A stretch of 64,000 nt of DNA from Zoroaster sp. YZ-2022 (Eukaryota; Echinodermata; Asteroidea; Forcipulatida; Zoroasteridae): positions 2,294,001 to 2,358,000 of the forward strand of contig CM055823.1 of NCBI GenBank assembly GCA_029582265.1. Direction: 5' to 3'. Below are positions 25,962-39,565 of this stretch, piece by piece; position 1 is the stretch's first letter; the number at the start of each line of letters is the position of its first letter. The position numbers and the translations under genes were made by a program. Below the pieces are notes generated by a model, which was given only the letters and a program-made list of their open reading frames with translations, was not told the origin of the DNA and ran no database searches.

Positions 25962-27173
25962 TGTTACGTGTGAACTTAAAAGTTACACACGGCAGAGCAA
26001 AGATATGCAAATCGGTATAAAAACCAACTAACAAATACACAACAAACCACCAACAACAAACCACCAACAACAAAGCAAGACGACAAGATATATAAATATT
26101 AACCCTCCTACTGTTTGACCATTTGAAACCATTCAAAATTTCCACTTACCAAAATGCCCATTGGTTTTGTACACACCTGGTGATACCATTTGAACAGTGT
26201 TGGCAGCAAGCTTTACTACCATTCATATCCATTCAAATGGTTTTGAATGGTGGATACACTGCACCTTGGTGTGTTTCCATAGCCGAATGGATTCAAATGG
26301 TGAATGTACTTCACAGTGGCTTATCATGCAAATGGTTTTGAATGGTGGATACACTACACCTTGGATATGTGCGTGCTAAAAATCTTTATTATTATTATTA
26401 TTATTATTACCTTGGTGTGTTTCACCAAGGTGAAAAACAAAAAACAAAACCTGCATTATGTAGATAAAGTGGTCTATCCATCATCTCAGTACCCTATGGA
26501 GTTTTAACACATGGTGGCCAGTGTACAAGTAATTGATCTACCACTTAAAAATGGCACAAGGGTCTTTAGGGTATAGCAGACCTGTCATTCAAAACCATTT
26601 ACTCATATCACCGGCATAGAGGGTCCATTGATTCACCACTTAGAAGTATCCAAACAAGGTTTTGCATTAGCTGACCGACCATTCCAAACCATTTGGGGAA
26701 TCAATACTGTACACAGTTATTTCACCATTCAAAACCACAAAAGCGAATGGTTTCAAATGGTGGATCAACTTATATGAAAAAGGCAACAGAAGTAGGAGGG
26801 TTAATCAATATTTAATTATAAATTACACATCACATAATTAACATAATGTATGGTTCGGCCAAAATCATACCAAATAAAGATGGCACCCAGTCAGTCTCGG
26901 GAGACGGACCCACACGGCACGATGTTGTCTAAATGTTCACCATGCCGAGACGGCGAACCACAAGACCAGTGCTGCAACGCCCTCACATCGGGTAGAGACA
27001 TGGTGTAGAGAAATCAAGTAGAACCGCGTGTGGCCGACTACGGGGTCCCTCTCCCGAAATAACTGACTGAGCACCCCGACAATAAAAGGTTGACCCTTTA
27101 TATACAAAAAAAACCGGCACCCTCACACGTGGTTGCACAATACGACACATCTGGGTGGGCCGCTTACATAACA
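25962..27173. mobile_element. Solo LTR with a nested TTAA MITE
   Basis: Begins TGTTACGTGTG and ends ACATAACA (TG...CA with short inverted ends), flanked by GTAT (25958-25961 and 27174-27177). Other modules read uninterrupted AAAGGGTATTAAAGTG. Without the nested MITE it is about 510 bp. TATATAAAGGG on the minus strand near 27100 suggests minus-strand promoter orientation. No internal coding region, so a solo LTR, probably Gypsy-like from the 4-bp TSD. Confidence 0.7.
26103..26800. mobile_element. TTAA MITE (CCCTCCTACTGTTTG), 698 bp
   Basis: Flanked by TTAA (26099-26102, 26801-26804). Termini CCCTCCTACTG and AGTAGGAGGG. The interior is rich in ATTCAAATGG/CCATTTGAA repeats in both orientations. 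A shorter inverted relative sits at 41422-41751. An (ATT)n tract lies at 26388-26408. Confidence 0.85.
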
Positions 27174-27623
27174 GTATTAAAGTGTATGCCGCAGACTGAG
27201 TACAACCATAGAGGTTCTACGTCCAAATTTGGCTAAAATCTTTACATTGGGGTGCAAGCTTGGGCTTAACAGACAAGGGTCTACACAGCTTAATTTAAAA
27301 CAATGAAATAACCAGGGGGAACCAATACTTAAAGTAATTAAATATTTTTGTACTTGAAATGACTTTTATCCCCAATTCAAAAGTTTGTCAGCTTTTAAGA
27401 ACATTACATGGAATGAATGTATCATTGGTTCTGTTGATCAAACTGTTTCTAGAAGTATGCGTATTCTCTTTGAATCAAGATATACATTAAACAACCAACC
27501 TGTGAAAGATTCAGCTTATTACAATGAGCAATTAATGAAAAAGTAGTGAAAATACAATCAGATTGATGCTCCAAAAGTTTAACTGTCTTCAGTTTAACTT
27601 TGATACGCTGACTGAACGTACCC

Positions 27624-28267
27624 TAAGCACCATCGATATATCGATATTACTCAATTATTCGATATTGTTTTGATATCGATATCGCCGATAGCAATTTTTT
27701 AATCATATCGAAATATCGAAAATTTCGATATTGACGAATGATATCGAAGGTTTCGATATTGACGAATGATATCGAAAGGATCAAAATGCGTCAGATTATC
27801 GTCAAAATAAATCTCCCGTTTGTGCTTTTATTTGGTGTTTAACGTTTGCTGCATAATGGAATAAAAATCGGCGGCAAATTGTGTTTGTGAGTGAGAATAA
27901 AAACATCACGAAATGCCGAGCGGCGACGCTTTGTGCTCTGCGTTCACTGGAATTCGCAGTCTCCCATACAATGCAGAACCTCAAAAGAAGCTGCCCTTTT
28001 TTGGCTTGGGACTGCCGGTTGCGTAGCCAGAAATCTCGTATGGGAGCTTGAGAGAGCTTTGTGACTATTTTCTCACAGCCTGCAAGAAACTATTAGCTCA
28101 AAAATGCTTCCTGTCATATTGGATGCAGTTTCCATTTCCGTTTAATACGTTTTTTTTTTAAATTTATGGTCTTTAACTTTTACATGGGATAATCGATATA
28201 TTGAATATACTCGATATTGGATTTCCGATATATCGATTATTGAAAATTTTGATATCGACGGTGCTTA
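27624..28267. mobile_element. hAT-like element rich in ATATCGAT, in gene C 3' flank
   Basis: 644 bp, termini TAAGCACCATCGATAT and ATATCGACGGTGCTTA, flanked by the perfect 8-bp repeat ACGTACCC (27616-27623, 28268-28275). Other modules have the uninterrupted site. The interior carries many CGATAT palindromes and a short tandem duplication near 27720-27775. A related element lies at 38960-39377. Confidence 0.85.
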
Positions 28268-28421
28268 ACGTACCCTGTGAAGCAGGAGACAATGTCTTTT
28301 GAGAGTTTTTCTTTTACAGGAAGCTTTATCTCAGATGCTACAAAAAATGATTTTTCTCCAGTGTGAATCCTTTGGTGGCTTTTAAGATTTTAACACAAAA
28401 GTTTTATCACAAATATCACAT

Positions 28422-30329
<1,908 letters not shown>

Positions 30330-30333
<4 letters not shown>

Positions 30334-30350
30334 TTTTGCATTGTTTCCAT
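30330..30350 (-). other. Former start codon, now a 6-codon upstream ORF
   Basis: ATG at 30350-30348, stop TGA at 30332-30330, overlapping the ATG at 30333-30331 by the ATGA arrangement. Confidence 0.85.
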
Positions 30351-30703
30351 GGTTACTGTTCTCCTTCACAAACACCAGATGCTAATTACTGCGACCCAGG
30401 TCATCAAACCTACAATAAAGCAAATAAAATTATAAACACTCATCTGCTCATGCCTGTTAATTTTTGTACAATTCTTAGCCACCCAAAAGAGTCTCCTATT
30501 TCTGGTCATACAGTCTAGGTCAACTTCAAAATAGGTGCACTGATCTTATTTTTCCCAACCACATCAAATGTACATATTGGATAAACAGTTAATTTACTTT
30601 ATACCAAGTTTTCACTCTATTTAACTGTCATGTGCTTTATAAATAATTTCATCAAATAAACAAGATGAAAAGCAACTGACAAGGAAAATAATTAACTTGT
30701 GAA

Positions 30704-31032
30704 CCCTCCTACTATAGCTGCACTTTAGTAGCAAGTTGCTACCGAGGTCAAAACCAGTCAACTGCCCATTTTAAGTGTTGAGCTAAATGTACACACAGAG
30801 GCATTTTTGACTGGTTTTTACTGTCATTTTGACCACCCTGAGCAATACCAGAAAATGCTTTTACGAGTCACAAATGGTCAACTCATTTTGAACTGTAAAT
30901 GTACATTGTGTACTTACTACACGTTGTAAGGTTTGACTTTTAAGTGCACTAGATATACCTTGGCAAGTACATGTAAATCAACATTTTGACTGATTTTGAC
31001 CCTTGTTGTAGTACTAGTAGGTAGTATGAGGG
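30704..31032. mobile_element. TTAA MITE (CCCTCCTACTA), copy in C unit
   Basis: Same element and position as 16023-16343. The left TTAA is mutated to TGAA, as in the E-unit copy, and the right is TTAA (31033-31036). Homology to the B, E and F upstream region stops a few bases beyond it. Confidence 0.85.
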
Positions 31033-31079
31033 TTAATAAAGTATCCTCAATTTACCCTAAATGACGCACCTAAGGTTAT

Positions 31080-31930
31080 AATCAACTGGACGGTAACTTC
31101 CAAATGGAATTAGCAATTTGGTGTTTCAGTTTGTTTCAGTGAAGGATTCTCTTGTAAAATGCTGAATTTCAATCCATGATCAGACTCGTGGGCGTCTTGA
31201 GCGCCATTTTTTTTAGACACACAGAATTATGGTCATCAGTAAATTGATGTTGGTATAATGACTCACCCCAAAGTGTTAAAGTTGATGGGGGCACAGAAAA
31301 TGTACCCAAAAAGAAAAACAGTTAAAAATCATGTTTCATCTTATTCCAGATGGTTGTAAAATTGATTTTAAACTTGAAATTTTTTTTTCTTTTCCGATTT
31401 TTAAAATAAAATGGTATAACTTGGAGAAGCTCCAAAAACTTTTAATCAATATTCTTGAAAGACCAATAAAATGGAAGATGGTTACATTTTTGGCAAAAAG
31501 TACTTTAAAACTTTGAAATGTGTAATATTGCTGTTAGCAATTTGTCAAATAAATGATTTCTTTTCATAAACACGATGTTAATGTTTCATTTTCTCAATAA
31601 TTTTCCACTACCATCGAAATAAACACCAACGAATTAAGTAGTCTTCGTTCACTTTATCTGTGTCTAATTTGAGGATCAGTATTCAGTAAAATCATTGCAA
31701 ATGCAAAGCATTCATATATTTTGGTTTCCACAAACAACAGCTTGTTGACGGCATAGAACAATAAAATTACAGATGTTCATGAACAAAAATTGAGGTCATG
31801 TAAATCCCTTACTATTTCTGTAAAATCAGTGGTTAAACAACTTTTTCCATTTTCACATGCACTAACTTTGCAGTAAATCTTACAAATTTCACTATATTTT
31901 TTATTTCTGTAACAAGCACGACTTAGATAA
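31080..31930 (+). repeat. Inverted copy of the 22045-22960 block
   Basis: The reverse complement of the duplicated non-coding block, for example TAAAGTTGATGGG and TCAGTAAATTGATGTTGG. It is the only unit in the window in opposite orientation. No ORF worth calling. Confidence 0.8.
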
Positions 31931-31950
31931 GTTTTAGCTGTTGTGACCGC

Positions 31951-32304
31951 AGCCCTACTACCTGACTTTTACAACTTCTGCCATTAAGGAAGAGACAAAT
32001 TATTGTTGGACTTGAGTGTCATGGCCGAGCGGTCTAGCGCACCGAACTCAAGTTCTGGTGTTGTCAGCAGCAGGGTGTGAGTTCGAGCCCCGATCATGAC
32101 ACTTGTGTCCTTGAGCAAGGTACTTAACCATAATTGCTTCGTCCTTCGGATGGAACGTAAAGCCGTAGGTCCCGTGTGTTGTGTAATGCACGTAAAAGAA
32201 TGCGCCTTGAGCACCACTTAGTTGGTGGATACGTGCGCTATATAAGTTCACACATTATTATTATTATTATTATTTTGTTCACTCAGCAGAGTACTATAGG
32301 AGGG
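31951..32304. mobile_element. Possible TTAA element around a SINE
   Basis: The right end reads CTATAGGAGGG then TTAA (32305-32308); the left end is a weak match (CCCTACTACCTGAC). Most of the interior is the SINE. Confidence 0.35.
32014..32275 (+). mobile_element. tRNA-derived SINE, complete
   Basis: A tRNA-like head contains the A box TGGCCGAGCGGTCTA and the B box GAGTTCGAGCCCC (pol III internal promoter). A body follows, then a tail CACTTAGTTGGTGGATACG, GCGCTATATAAG and (ATT)n at 32253-32275. The head looks like a tRNA with a long variable arm (Leu/Ser type). The tail resembles the 3' ends of L2/CR1-like LINEs, which would supply the machinery. Confidence 0.9.
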
Positions 32305-32308
32305 TTAA

Positions 32309-33361
32309 AGACCACTCAAAATGCCTTGATTTTTTTACTCAAAATTGTTCAGTATGTATATCTAATTATTTGTATGCCATTCCAAATATAATTTTTTTTT
32401 TTAAATCAGAAATTGCTGAAAAAAAATCATAATTTCAGCGGTTGAAATCCGCTACGTAACATTTTTAGATGTTGGACATTTGCGACCGATGGCGGCAGCA
32501 AACATTTTTCCTGTTTTCATGACGTACTTTTACGGGAGCTCACAAACAGCGGTCTTAACAACGGTCCAGCTGCCGCCGCGTTGTCTGGTCAGTGACTGTA
32601 CACGTACATGTGTGTACGAGATTTCCCCGTGTGTGTATATTGTGTGCGCGTGAGCGTGGGTGTCAGTGCAGTGTGTAGACGTGGGTCCTGGGTCATGGTA
32701 CAAAATCTTAGTCTGGTTCACAACACCGGCATGATCACCAAAGGATTATTTTTATCGGCACAAACCAAGAACAATTTGGACACATTTTGCAGTGAGATTA
32801 ACTTTCCTGATAACAAAATTCAACGAAACAAACCCTGGACATTCAAAACTTTGATTGCTTTGAAAGCAAGAAAAATAGGCTAACAATGTGCTCTGCCGTC
32901 GGACTCAAGACATTCCTGCGGCTTCGCCATTTTCACCTGGATTTCATCCATTTCAGGCTTAAATTGATATGATTCTATGTCCCTTATTTCGCCAACTTCG
33001 GCATCAGTATAACCTCCATCAAGTGACGAACAACACAATTGGTCAGTACTACTTTTGGAAACTTATTCAAAAACACTTTCGGAAGTCGTAACGTTAGTTG
33101 GTAAACTTATTTTGGAACTGGACGCGATGTAATATATTTTGTGTACAAAACGTACCACAGTAAACAGTTGTACTAAGCGTTCGCCCTGCCATAAATGTAC
33201 ATGTGTACGTCATCAAAATAGGCTCCGTGAAAGTGTCCCCGACGGCTTTTGTTTCACTCCGGCGTAGTAGTGATGTACATTTTCATAGGTTTTTGAAGCA
33301 TGAAGGGTTAAACAGGCCTGTGAGTGGGGTTTGATAAAAAACGAGGAAAAAAGAGGAGAAC
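32309..33361. other. Unassigned sequence
   Basis: No convincing gene. A moderately GC-rich patch with ACGTACATGTGTGTACG lies near 32600. Nothing repeated elsewhere in the window was noticed. Confidence 0.3.
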
Positions 33362-33598
33362 CTAAAAAAGACCCGGTGTCAATGGAGAACATCGTGAGGA
33401 TGGGGATCCACCGACTTTCTGAAGCTTTCTGATGGTATCGCCTAATTTCTGTTTGTGTCCATCGTGATCTACGGTGTATTCCATCCAGGACCAATTCCAC
33501 GGATTAGTAAGTTCCTTGCTCCTTTTATCATCGTCGGTGTCAAATTCTGATCCTCTTTGGACTATCACGCATTTGTGCTGCACCATAGATCCGGACAT
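33362..33598 (-). CDS. Possible exon of an unrecognised gene
   Basis: 78-residue ORF, MSGSMVQHKCVIVQRGSEF..., hydrophilic, then TDDDKRSKEL and NPWNWSWMEYTVDHDG. The composition looks more protein-like than the random ORFs around it, and it starts with an ATG in fair context (AAGATGT). No clear splice donor or homologue is recognised. It may be a captured exon. Confidence 0.2.
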   Translation of the reverse strand: MSGSMVQHKCVIVQRGSEFDTDDDKRSKELTNPWNWSWMEYTVDHDGHKQKLGDTIRKLQKVGGSPSSRCSPLTPGLF

Positions 33599-33599
33599 C

Positions 33600-34303
33600 T
33601 TGGCGATTCAATACAACAAAACCATTCAACCATTGAAAAAATGTCGAACTCGCAAGTACTAAGTAGTAATCATGCACGTGTCACGTACATGTAGTGCACA
33701 CATGGACGTAGAATACAAAATGGTGGTTGTTGTGGTGTGTCGCGCGTGTTGTTAGGCCGTATAATTCCTTGGCTACGGCCAGAAATAACACGCAAGTCTA
33801 TGGGAATTGACCGCAGCCGCTAGCTATTGGCTTCCGTAGGCACACTTTCCAGCCATAGCCAACGAAGTAGGACACAGCCGAAATATGGTGTGACGATCAG
33901 CCATACCGCTGGTTCGCGCGCTCTATATCCAACAGGCGGTATCTGGTGTGGGAACCAACGCACGGATCGCCGATCGAGATCGAGATCGAGATCCGCATGA
34001 AACAATAATTACACGCAATGCGCAATTTACAACAAAATAAAAAAACGGAATTTTTTTTCGGGCGGATTTTTAAAAAAGCGGAAATTAAAATCGGGAGAGG
34101 AAATGAAAAAAGCGGAAATCCGCTAAAACGCGGAGATTTCACAGGCCTGGTTAAAGAAAACTAACGGAAGTCTTATTTTTGATTATTCCTACTTAGAATT
34201 ACTTTCTAAAATTGGGTTGAAAATATTGACCATTTTGTATGGTCTTTAACGGACAATAGTGCACTGTGCAGTGAATGCCCATGGTTGGTAGTCCTTTGTG
34301 TAA
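33600..34303. other. Unassigned sequence
   Basis: No gene supported. A GATCGA simple tract lies at 33968-33992 and an A/T-rich CGGAAAT repeat stretch near 34040-34130. Confidence 0.3.
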
Positions 34304-34314
34304 GTGTATGTAGG

Positions 34315-37077
34315 GTCCTACTAAAAACCGACAACTCACGACAACTCACAACAACACGTTCTAAATGCACTGAAAACTCAAAAATAAAGTTAAAAATATG
34401 TTTATAAGGGACAGTGGCATATATACAGGCTTTCAGTTTTTGAAAATGTGGTTTTAATTACCAATAAAAAATGATTTTCTTCTCTGCAGTAGTATTGGCC
34501 ACCATCTTGCTTATGCAACGTAAGAGGACTGTACCATTATGTGAAAGGGTGAAAGTAAACCAGACTACAAAGCCGGTGACATCATAACATGGGCTGTGTC
34601 CGTGTGCCTGTGTCCCGCTGGCGCACGAAATTTATTTTCATGTACAATGGTTATAATTTTATGTTTGTAGTATAATAGGCCTGTATTGTGTCCTGGTATT
34701 TTATTTTGTAAAAATATTAATATACATGTTGTGTAAAGTGTATTACATGTATGACCTTGTAAGTTTTAACTATGTTTAGGCCGACTGGTTTAAATAAATT
34801 CAATAAATCCAAAATATAGTGAAAATGGTTGTAGGCCTACTTTTTAATCTTTATTCTGCTTGTTTGTATTATTCTCGTGAATGTTTACTAATCTGCGAAT
34901 AAAGTTTGAACAAAATTGAAAGTCATGGTTGTTCTTGTGATGTTTTTGACCTACGGTAACGTAGTTTTCTGACAATGCAGACACAGTTACTTGTTGAATG
35001 AATAAGAAAACATAAATTTTGTCAAAAGAGTTTTATAAAGTATAGACCAACTATCGTGACAGCTGGCATTCATACTTATTGGTGAAAAGTAATTGCTCAG
35101 CAACAACACATATAGGACTCTTTGATTCACCGATAAAGAACTACTTGATCACCACTGGGAATCATGATTAAGAGCTTCAGAAAACATTTACATTTTCTAA
35201 AAAATAATTAATAAATAAATAAATAAATAAAAAATAAATATAAACAAATACAAATAAATATAAATAAATAAAAACAAAAATAAATAAATAAAAATAAATA
35301 TATAAATAAATAAATATAAATAAAAAATAAAAAATAAATATAAATAAATATAAATAAACTTAATTTTTTTTCCTGGCAGTGACAATACCAGACCTAAAAA
35401 ATACTTCACAAAAAATTGTATGTTTTCTACATCTGTAAATATAATTATACATGATTGTAATTATATTGCAATTCATTGTTATTGTTACACTCCATAAAAA
35501 TACAACAAAATACTTCCCCTCCTGCCTGGCATCGGCCGACAAAAATATTTCACCCTTTGACATAACACTTAACATTAACAGTACAGTCCTTTTGCGTTGC
35601 GCAAGCAAGATGGCGGCCAATACTAACACGTTATAACTGCAGCGAAGAAAATCATTTTTATTGCTAATTAAAACCACATTTTCAAAAACTGAAACTCGTT
35701 ATGTATGCCACTGTCTCTTATATAGCTATGTGACAAAAATTTTCAAAATCAACAGATTCCAATACAACTGGTATCATTGTCAAGGTCTTGAATAGACGAT
35801 TACAATGATATAAGGATCATCTTCCTGTGACCAAAAATAAGGAAGTTATGACATGTTGAATCCGGCAATTTTAGGCCCGTAAATGGCAATTATTTTATAA
35901 GGAAAAACATAAGAAATGTACATTTGAGTTGTGACCCGTTTCCTAGATTTTCTCGGATTCCATATCATAACTTTCTTAATTCTTGTCCGATTTTCAAAAG
36001 GTTGGTATCACTGGAATGCTTGGGAAAAGAGGAAGAATAATAACCTATTTCCAGGCTAATTCAATGATTAGTTTGTTTTGTAGTGCTGATTTACAAATAA
36101 GAAATACAAAAAAAGTGTGTTAAAAAAAAATAATAATAAATTAAAAAAATTATGAAAAAAAAAAAAATACTCAAATCTGAGGATTGTTTTCATATTTTTA
36201 CACTAAAATCTTCGAAAGCCTCTCATCCCTGATTTAATGTAATATTAAAACAATTTATAAATTATATTGGACTGGAAATATAAAACAAAATAATGAAAAT
36301 AGATTTTAAAAAATAGAGAAAAAAAATCACTCAAATCTGAGCATTTTTAATATTTATACTGAAATCCGCGAGAAATTCTTATCCCTGATTTAATTAAACA
36401 TTATAAAAAACAATAAATGATATTGGACTGGAAATATGAAGAAAAAAAATGAAATAAGTTCATGAAAACTAATATTTAATATTGTGTTACGCTGATGTAG
36501 GTTTAAACGGACGATTTATCGGACTGAAAATTCAGAGTCTATAGCGCGCTGAACGCCAAGCGCAATACAATCTTTGGTTGACATCGATGTTTGGGGAGTC
36601 CAAAAACATAACTGGGAGACGATCAATCGCCGTCAAATTGGCCAAGAGGTAGAAAACAAGTATAGAAAATGATTTTTGTGGTTTGATAAGTGATTTTACT
36701 AAACTTTTGGTAAATCGTCGATGGTTTTGATGAGCAAGAGCGAACCCAAATTTCGAGAATATTTTTTGGAAACTTCTAGATGCCGCATTCAGAAAATTTG
36801 AGAACGAGGTTGAAGTAGAATATTTGATCTACGTCTTCGAAAAAAAATCTCCTGGTTACGTCAAAAAGAACGGCCTCAGCGAAACGTTACAAAGCGCTAT
36901 CTCCACGGTGTCTTCGCCACGGCGATTCAACCCGAGATTGAGGCCGCGGCCGAACAGATTTGCGACAATGCGTGGGATACGCACATACCTATCTTATAAA
37001 CATGTTTATAACTTTATTTTTGAGTTTTCAGTGCATTTAGAACGTGTTGTCGTGAGTTGTCGGTTTTTAGTAGGACT
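34315..37077. mobile_element. Mutator-like element, 2.76 kb
   Basis: About 80-bp inverted termini (GTCCTACTAAAAACCGAC... at 34315 and its complement ending near 37076), flanked by the 11-bp direct repeat GTGTATGTAGG (34304-34314 and 37078-37088). Long TIRs and a 9- to 11-bp TSD are typical of Mutator-like elements. No transposase is visible. A second, internal inverted segment (34480-34540 against 35575-35640) contains GGCCACCATCTTGC. The interior from 35727 is homologous to 6150-6790 and 9220-9780. Confidence 0.8.
35200..35358. repeat. AAATA-type microsatellite
   Basis: About 150 bp of (AAAT/AAATA)n; the minus-strand ORF over it is low complexity. Confidence 0.95.
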
Positions 37078-37137
37078 GTGTATGTAGGCCTATGTACGAT
37101 GGACATGATATTGATAGACAAGTATCGATTAACCCTT

Positions 37138-37209
37138 TCCTTACCATAGGCGACTTTAGTCGACTGCACTCATACCCCCTCTTCCTTACCATAGGCGACT
37201 TTAGTCGAC
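37138..37209. repeat. Direct repeat around GGCGACTTTAGTCGAC
   Basis: TTCCTTACCATAGGCGAC followed by TTTAGTCGAC occurs twice, about 46 bp apart; each copy contains a GTCGACTAAAGTCGC-type near-palindrome. Confidence 0.7.
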
Positions 37210-37753
37210 CAAGCTTTCACACAAAAAAGCACTCAAGCTTGAGCACAAAGGCCATTAATTTTGTTATAAAGCTGTAGTTTTGTCCATGTTCACCCTCCAT
37301 ACCCAAGCTTACAATGGTTGGAAAGAGCAAGATCGGATCTTTCCATTGATGGTGAAATAAAATAAGGTTGCTATTCTGCAATCCCTTCAAACTGGAGTGG
37401 AAAGATCCGAAATGCCAAACACCTACGGAGCGCCTTGTGTTTGTGTACAAAAAAGTGTTTGAGTTTACAGATCACACTGAGCTGCTGAGGAAACAAAGAC
37501 CGAGAACTTGGACATTTATTGACCGATCTTAATGTTTTTTTGGATTTTATGAAAGGGAATTCAATAACTTAAGGGAAGATATTTTTTATTATTTATTTTT
37601 CTGTAAAACGATATCTTCAAGGTGATAATAGTAATAGAGTTTGCAAAATTGGCCTTTGAACACAAGCTTTCTGTTGTGTAAGAATGTGTGTTCACGCTTG
37701 AGTGGTCAAACAATGCGGTCACCAGCAGGGCAGCGGTTGTTTATGTCGAAACA

Positions 37754-37976
37754 ATAAACCCTTTCACGGTAATATGCGCCATGTTTTTGACAGGGCAAAA
37801 TTGTTTATTTCGAACACTCGTTACCGTCTGCGACCCAGCGCTCGAACTTCACGTACATTCCAGACGCGTGCGTGAAGTTCGAGCGCTGGGTCGCAGACGG
37901 CAACGAATGTTCGAAATAAACAATTTTGCCCCGTCAAAAACATGGCGCATATTACCGTGAAACTGAAAGGGTTTAT
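37754..37976. mobile_element. 223-bp foldback element
   Basis: Left arm 37754-37853 and right arm 37871-37976 are near-perfect inverted copies about 100 bp long, separated by a 17-base loop (37854-37870). Any transcript would fold into a long hairpin. Ends ATAAACCC/GGGTTTAT. No TSD recognised. Confidence 0.9.
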
Positions 37977-37979
37977 TCG

Positions 37980-38439
37980 GTACTGAGACCATGCTGAGAC
38001 TGAGAGTGAGAGTGAGAGGGTTATTAATAGACGAGCAGGCAACGTTCTGTACCCCAAAAAGGTGTCCCAAACATGAGAAATGCTCTTCAAACTCACCTCC
38101 AAGATTCTCTATGCCATCTACAGATGCCTCTTCTGAAGTTTAAAACCATGCAACTTGCATTGGCGAGATTTTATGGACATTTTAAGTTTGAAAAAATGCA
38201 AGATTGAACGAGTAAACATGGAAACTGCTGGACTCGTGACGTTGTCCCAACAATGCATTCAATTAGCGCGCGCGCACACACATACACAATGACCCCCCTG
38301 CTACCATACCGTACGTACCATACCACCGGTCCGATAAAAAACGCAAAAACAGGCAGTATAGCGCCACCTAGCGATTTTTAGCGTACCAAATACATACATT
38401 TGTTACGGGGGATGGGCGGAGGTTGGGGTCATTAGGATC
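37980..38439. other. Unassigned sequence
   Basis: A GAGAGT-rich stretch near 37990-38020 and an alternating CGCGCGCACACA tract near 38267-38285. No gene. Confidence 0.3.
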
Positions 38440-38957
38440 GTCTTTTTGCTTAACCAATTATTTAATTATTTTTTTAATTAACCAACGTTTACCCAAAATT
38501 ATAGATTAACTATTTTCAGGAAAAACCCACTTTTATAAATCCATTCAGTCCCCTGAAATGTTATTCAACAGGAACGCTGAGAGTGAATGTTTTCGGGGGG
38601 TTTTTGACGGCGTGCCGTCCCGAGTGCTTTTCATTGAAAATCATTGGAACTTTATCCTCCTCTTTTGAACACAAATAAAGATGTAATTTGGAAAAAAGTA
38701 GTTACCAGATTAACAATACTGATATGTAAACAAATGTGGGAGAGCAATTAACACTAGTTCTGAAGGATTGAGACAAAATACTTTGAATGAGTCGGAGAGA
38801 GACAAACTTGATTAGAATGCTTACAAAAATTTAACAATTTTATTTACTTTCCAATCAAAACTTAAATAACAAACTTAGATATGTAAAACTTCTATTTGGT
38901 AAATGCGTAAAGATATTCAAGCAATCAAGAAATGAACTTTGACAAAAAATGGTTAAT
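38440..38957 (-). repeat. 3'-flank module of gene D, distal part
   Basis: Homologous to 225-730 in gene A's flank. The module breaks off at about 38957 and resumes at 42943; the roughly 3 kb normally between is replaced by transposons, including the minisatellite position. Confidence 0.8.
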
Positions 38958-38959
38958 AA

Positions 38960-39377
38960 TAAGCTTGGGCGATACAGATCGTTTTCATTCCTGATATATC
39001 GGCCAACATATAACGAGATTTTCGATATAATCGCGATTATATTTTCATTCATGCCTGATTGCTTTAGAGCCGATAACCACAGGTATGTACCCCTCTACAA
39101 GCGTCACAATAAATCGCAAATTCATTTGCATAGCGTGTATATACTTCTGTAGTAGTTCACTTTTGTTTCTCACTTCCAAAGGCTGAAAAGACTGTTCTAA
39201 TTTTTGTTTCCATGGAATTTCTGACTTGACTCACAATGGCGATTTTTTTTAATCACGATATATATTTTGAATCGCGATTTACCGATATCTCGATAATATA
39301 AAAACATTCTCGATATCGTAATCGAATAAAAAAAGATATCGTGATATTCGATATTATTGCGTTATCGCCCGAGCTTA
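38960..39377. mobile_element. TAAGCTTGGGCGATA element, hAT-like
   Basis: Inverted termini TAAGCTTGGGCGATA and TATCGCCCGAGCTTA enclose an ATATCG-rich interior like that of 27624-28267. No TSD is visible because the right flank is already LINE sequence. Confidence 0.65.
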
Positions 39378-39565
39378 ATGACTAAAAATCATTGGCTTTA
39401 TTTTATTTACGTCATCTTTACTATGAGGGTAAACTCCGATCAGTGCACAGCACTGCTTTCCATGGAGGCCCTCAGTACAAATACAGTAATAATAAAAACA
39501 AAACATACATCATACAAGCTAAAAACATCAAAAGCACATATACAGAAATTATCAAAAGGTACAAA

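Larger units (their letters stand above)
23590..28421 (-). repeat. Spacer and 3'-flank module of gene C
   Basis: Shared spacer to about 23770, then the module, expanded by insertions: minisatellite 24816-25530, MITE 25716-25890, solo LTR 25962-27173 and hAT-like element 27624-28267. The fossil finger lies at about 28340-28430. An AAATA-rich tract lies at 24425-24465. Confidence 0.7.

Noticed and set aside
32014..32100. Functional tRNA gene
   Set aside because: A and B boxes are present, but the cloverleaf is not completed and a SINE body and tail follow.
35197..35409. Hydrophobic Tyr/Ile/Phe-rich ORF resembling a membrane protein
   Set aside because: It is a translation of the AAATA microsatellite.
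37688..38102. ORFs on both strands with shared peptides (VREVRALGRRR)
   Set aside because: The sharing is due to the foldback palindrome.
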